Below the pieces are notes generated by a model, which was given only the letters and a program-made list of their open reading frames with translations, did no database searches and had not been told where the DNA came from. The position numbers and the translations under genes are program-made. A stretch of DNA of 64,000 nt from Turbatrix aceti (taxonomy: Eukaryota; Nematoda; Chromadorea; Rhabditida; Panagrolaimidae). Of the stretch, positions 60,898-64,000 are shown piece after piece; position 1 is the first letter of the stretch; each line of letters opens with the position of its first letter. The stretch lies in NCBI GenBank assembly GCA_963969345.1, contig OZ017768.1:6410718-6474717 (forward strand). Direction: 5' to 3'.

Positions 60898-62286
60898 ATG
60901 TCAACGGATCAGGAAGGCGGAAGTCAGGCGAAGCGCCCTCGCATTCAGGCTCCACAGAAGTCACCCGAGGTGAGTTTTGATGATTTCTGGCTGAGTTTAG
61001 GATTTTTCTATTTATGTATATCCGGAACGTTGTTTGTGCCTTTTAGCCCACCGTTGTTCCTGCACTGCCAAAAATCGACACTGCAAAGACCAACAAGTTG
61101 CTCGATAAGGTAATGGAGAATCAGACAGAGCTCGATGGCGTCAACGAGCAGGCGAGTCTCGAGATTCTCGCCGTTGAGGAGAAGTTCAACAAGATTCGGC
61201 GTCCTCTCTACGACCAGCGGGCTCAGATAATCTCTGAAATGCCATATTTTTGGATCACTGCTGTGAGTTTTGTTTTTTACCTAAAATTGGGGGTTGAATT
61301 GAACTTTTTCATGTTTTTAGTTTGTTTTTTGTTAAAACAATCGAAAATATTTTTCATAATTTAGCAAATAGTTTTTATAGGCTGTCGAGTTTTTTTAATC
61401 AGACGGGGAGTGCGTGCCATATGTTAAGATGTTAATGGGACACCGATGTTTTATGATATTAGGGTTAGATGTTACGGGGGCAAAAGCTGGCAATCTTCGA
61501 TGCGTCTTTTCGTAAGCTGTCTGCACAACAAGGGTTTACGGAAATCAATGCGGTAAGTATGTTTTGCACTGTCTCGTCATCGTGGGATTTGGTTTTGCCC
61601 CATCTATCGCAGGGAGGGGGGAGCGAAAAAATCTGGCAAAAAGTCGAAATTTGTGATAAAAAAATTAAATAATTTATGCATTATGCCTAAAAATACGAAA
61701 AAGAGCAACAAAAAATGTTTTTTTCAGCTGCTAAATCACTCTGTTTTCTCCGACCTCATCGACGAGGACGAAGAAGACTGTCTACAGTCGCTAAAGAATC
61801 TCAATGTAATCGAAAACGACGATATCAAGTCGGGATACAAGATCGTTTTTACGTTCCACCCCAACAACTACTTTGAAGAGACGGAAATCACGAAGACAAT
61901 CTCGATGATGGAAGGCAGCTCGAAGATTGAGACTTCGTCCGTGACCTGGAAGGACGCAGCCGCGGCCGCCATCGCGAAGAATAAGAAGCGCACCTTCTTT
62001 CCCTGGCTCGTGGCCAACGATGCCGATGCCGTCGAAATCTGTGACGTTATTCGGGAGGATATCTGGGCCAATCCTGTCTACTACTTCACGGTGAGTTTTT
62101 TGTGGGGGTCTCTGGAATGACTTTGGGCGACGAGAAGCTTCTTTGGGGTGCCGGGAAATGGGCTAACGTATCACGATGTATTTTCAGGCATCAGACGGAA
62201 CGACCGGCGAACACGAAAGCGAGGCTGAGGACTCCGAAGAAGACAGCACCGGCGAAGGCAACGAGGACGACGAAGAGGTCCAGTAG
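60898..62286 (+). CDS. SET: SET/NAP family histone chaperone
   Basis: Model join(60898..60969, 61047..61262, 61728..62090, 62188..62286), 249 residues. The N-terminus carries a basic KRPRIQ patch (possible nuclear signal). ELDGVNEQASLEILAVEEKF then NKIRRPLY is the long dimer helix. PYFWITALLNHS, NDDIKSGYKIVF, and FFPWLV with EICDVIREDIWANPVYYF follow human SET closely. The tail is acidic (EAEDSEEDSTGEGNEDDEE). SET proteins bind histones and inhibit PP2A and acetyltransferases; the C. elegans relative is SPR-2. The ATG follows a GTTTTAG acceptor by 19 bases, and the K2P stop is about 225 bases upstream. A possible extra in-frame exon is described in the findings. Confidence 0.93.
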
Positions 62287-62994
62287 ATGCCTCAACGAGC
62301 CATGGCGTCTCCTGCTGCTACGGCGCAGTTTTTATTGAAGTGTGTAATGAATGTTGTTTTTGCGAAAAATAAAATTGACCACCGATCGTTTTTTTGGGTG
62401 GAGAATATTCAACTTCGACTCAATAAAAATTCAAAAAATATTTTTGTATAAAAAAACTAAAAAAATTTTGAAAACCTAAAAAATGCCGAAATGTAGGCAA
62501 TTTTTAGCATTAATGAATTTTTATAAGCAAAAATTGATCAAAATAGTGAATTTGACCCCAAAAAAAATCGACACTCAACTTTCAGTCAGTCGATTTCGGA
62601 GTCGAAGTCGATGTAAACACTGGGTGTTCTCACAAACATAATTTTTGAACAATCACCTGTCAGGTGCGGAATGAACTCCGAATCAGTTTGGAGTTCGAAG
62701 TTGATAACATTCACATCAACTCCGCGTTCGTTCAGAGTCTGTTCGTCGGATGTTGTTTTTTCCAAGGAACTACAAAGTACACCTACACACTCTCGTTCGT
62801 TCACCGGACGACGACGCGATCTGTGTTGTGTCGCCCGTGTGCTCACGCGGCGGCGACTGCAGCATGCAGCGCCTCCCGGTGCAAGGTCGTCGTCGTCGTT
62901 GTGCATTCACGTAACTTCGCGAAGCTCATGCCCATCGAGCCTTTCGCGTTTTTCTGCCACGTTTGTTTCTTCGCGCATCCCTGCTTATTTGAAT
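62287..62994. other. 3' region of SET and possible downstream exons of a minus gene
   Basis: About 700 bases. A minus-strand open stretch at 62586-62770, after a CTTTGTAG acceptor, reads SLEKTTSDEQTLNERGVD onward to a stop and could be a terminal exon of the minus gene at 63.0-63.5 kb if that gene splices at 63041 instead of ending at 62995. Not proven. Confidence 0.3.
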
Positions 62995-63489
62995 TTAGCG
63001 ATCAATCGACTGATATGATTTGATGCCAGGAGTTCGCTCACCATCAGAGATCGCCTTCTGTTTAACAAGCGCGAACTCGCCCTGGGAGCGGCTGGCTATC
63101 ACAATTCCCGCATGTCTCACGTGTTCACGTGCTGCTTCAAAAGATGGTCCCATTTCTGGCCAGTCAACCGTGTGGTGTAGCGCGTTTGCTTTGTCTTTGC
63201 CTTCTTCCCCGGAGATCACGCCAACGACTACAGTCTATGTACCGCGCGTGGTTTCACGGGTCAAGACGTATATTACATGTACACAATTGAGGAATCGTTT
63301 ACAGCAGCGTATACGCGCAATTACTCCAGATTTTATAAAATCTATAAACTGCCCCGTGGATTTTGGATTTTGGATAATCTCAGCGATCTTTTTCAATTCT
63401 TTGCGGATGGATATCGCGGATTTTTCCACGGCGGACTTTTTTGAAGATTTCTTGCGTGTTTTTAAGACCTCGGCTGATATCTCGGGTTT
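62995..63489 (-). CDS. Uncharacterised protein, C-terminal exons
   Basis: Two exons join in phase 0: complement(63325..63489) and complement(62995..63234), with a 90-bp GTAATT-ACATAG intron. The first is lysine-rich and helical (KTRKKSSKKSAVEKSAISI, KELKKIAEIIQ) and starts after ATCCTCAG. The second reads TVVVGVISGEEGKDKANAL and then HTVDWPEMGPSFEAAREHV, ending at 62995. A strong alternative donor (GATG-GTGAGC) at 63041 would drop the last 15 codons and continue downstream. The N-terminal part was not found and no family was recognised. Even codon usage in both exons suggests a real gene. Confidence 0.4.
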
Positions 63490-63849
63490 CTGAGGATCAA
63501 ATTTGGCGCTTAATTGTTTACGATGTTACCCAAAATGATTTGCCTCGTCGAAGAGTGTCACAGTTTTTGGAGGATCATAATGCGCCGGGCAGCGACTTAT
63601 CTATGGACGGACCCTTTGCGAGTGTCTCGGGTCGACCGGTCTCCAACGCGCGGTCGATACCTGCCTCATCCCCTCGCCGGCGCCTTGCAAGGCCGCGTGC
63701 GTCCCGTCCCGTCCCTACTTTGCGATCCGGTCGATGATTACGCCGTGCACCCTTTTTTTTCGTGTTTCTGCCACGTACAAATTTAATCGGCGTGACCTAT
63801 TGATTTTGCCTCTTTGAGGATTTTTACTGATTAATTTTCAGAAAAAAAC

Positions 63850-64000
63850 ATGGCAGAGGTGAAAGAATTCACGCGGGAAGAAGTCCAACAGCAGGGCTCG
63901 GAGCAGAAGAGCTGCTGGATCATCATCGGCAACAAGGTCTACGACGTGACCAAATTCCTCGACGAGCATCCAGGTGGCTGCGAGGTGCTGCTCGAGAAAG
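63850..64000 (+). CDS. Cytochrome b5, N-terminal part (cut by window end)
   Basis: The first 50 codons are visible: MAEVKEFTREEVQQQG then SCWIIIGNKVYDVTKFLDEHPGG. The HPGG motif contains the first heme-ligand histidine, and the VYDVTKFLDEHPGG block is diagnostic of cytochrome b5. The ATG follows an ATTTTCAG acceptor (ending 63841) by eight bases. The rest, including the second heme histidine and the expected C-terminal membrane anchor, lies beyond the window. Cytochrome b5 donates electrons to desaturases and P450 enzymes at the ER. Confidence 0.92.
   Translation, partial: MAEVKEFTREEVQQQGSEQKSCWIIIGNKVYDVTKFLDEHPGGCEVLLEK

Overview
The window is nuclear DNA from a nematode-like animal. The clearest evidence is a precursor with KFIRF-amide repeats laid out like nematode flp-5, a nematode-style family 92 glycosyltransferase, a short BTB protein, a TASK-type two-pore potassium channel and many very short introns (about 50-70 bp). 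Several start codons lie within about 20 bases of a free 3' splice site, as expected for spliced-leader trans-splicing, and a few genes are spaced as in operons. It is probably not Caenorhabditis, because the replication-type H2A and H2B genes each carry an intron. Exon models below were built by matching reading-frame phase, GT-AG boundaries and family similarity by eye.

Layout: 1-4.5 kb shows nothing supportable. A BTB gene (+) and an uncharacterised coiled-coil/RRM-like gene (-) are convergent at 4.5-7.7 kb. A core histone cluster spans 9.4-15 kb: H3 (+), H4 (+), an H2B N-terminal pseudogene fragment (+), then divergent H2B (-) and H2A (+). All four genes carry the same 3' stem-loop followed by a conserved 3' element. 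On the minus strand at 15.8-24 kb lie a GT92 glycosyltransferase, TBC1D13, a small membrane protein and ATF6; the last three are packed like an operon. LHPP (+) diverges from ATF6 and converges on ORC5 (-). A flp-5-like gene (-) and a sparse stretch with a tentative secreted-peptide gene follow to 32 kb.

RFC3 (-) and ALKBH4 (+) are divergent at 34.3-37 kb. A possible BRCT protein follows ALKBH4, then POP1 (+), whose third intron holds a broken LINE between short-repeat arrays. Two MPV17-family genes (-) come next, then an SR-type splicing factor (+), a HIPK-family kinase (+) with a long first intron, the K2P channel (+), a SET/NAP protein (+), a partial unidentified minus-strand gene, and the first exon of cytochrome b5 cut by the window end.

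Themes: DNA replication and chromatin (histones, ORC5, RFC3, SET), ER stress signalling and trafficking (ATF6, TBC1D13), RNA processing (POP1, SR protein) and neuronal signalling (FLP-5, K2P channel). A hAT-like MITE family with GTTCGCGAAC-rich ends is scattered through introns and spacers. The most novel-looking signal is the extended histone 3' element, which differs consistently between H3/H4 and H2A/H2B.
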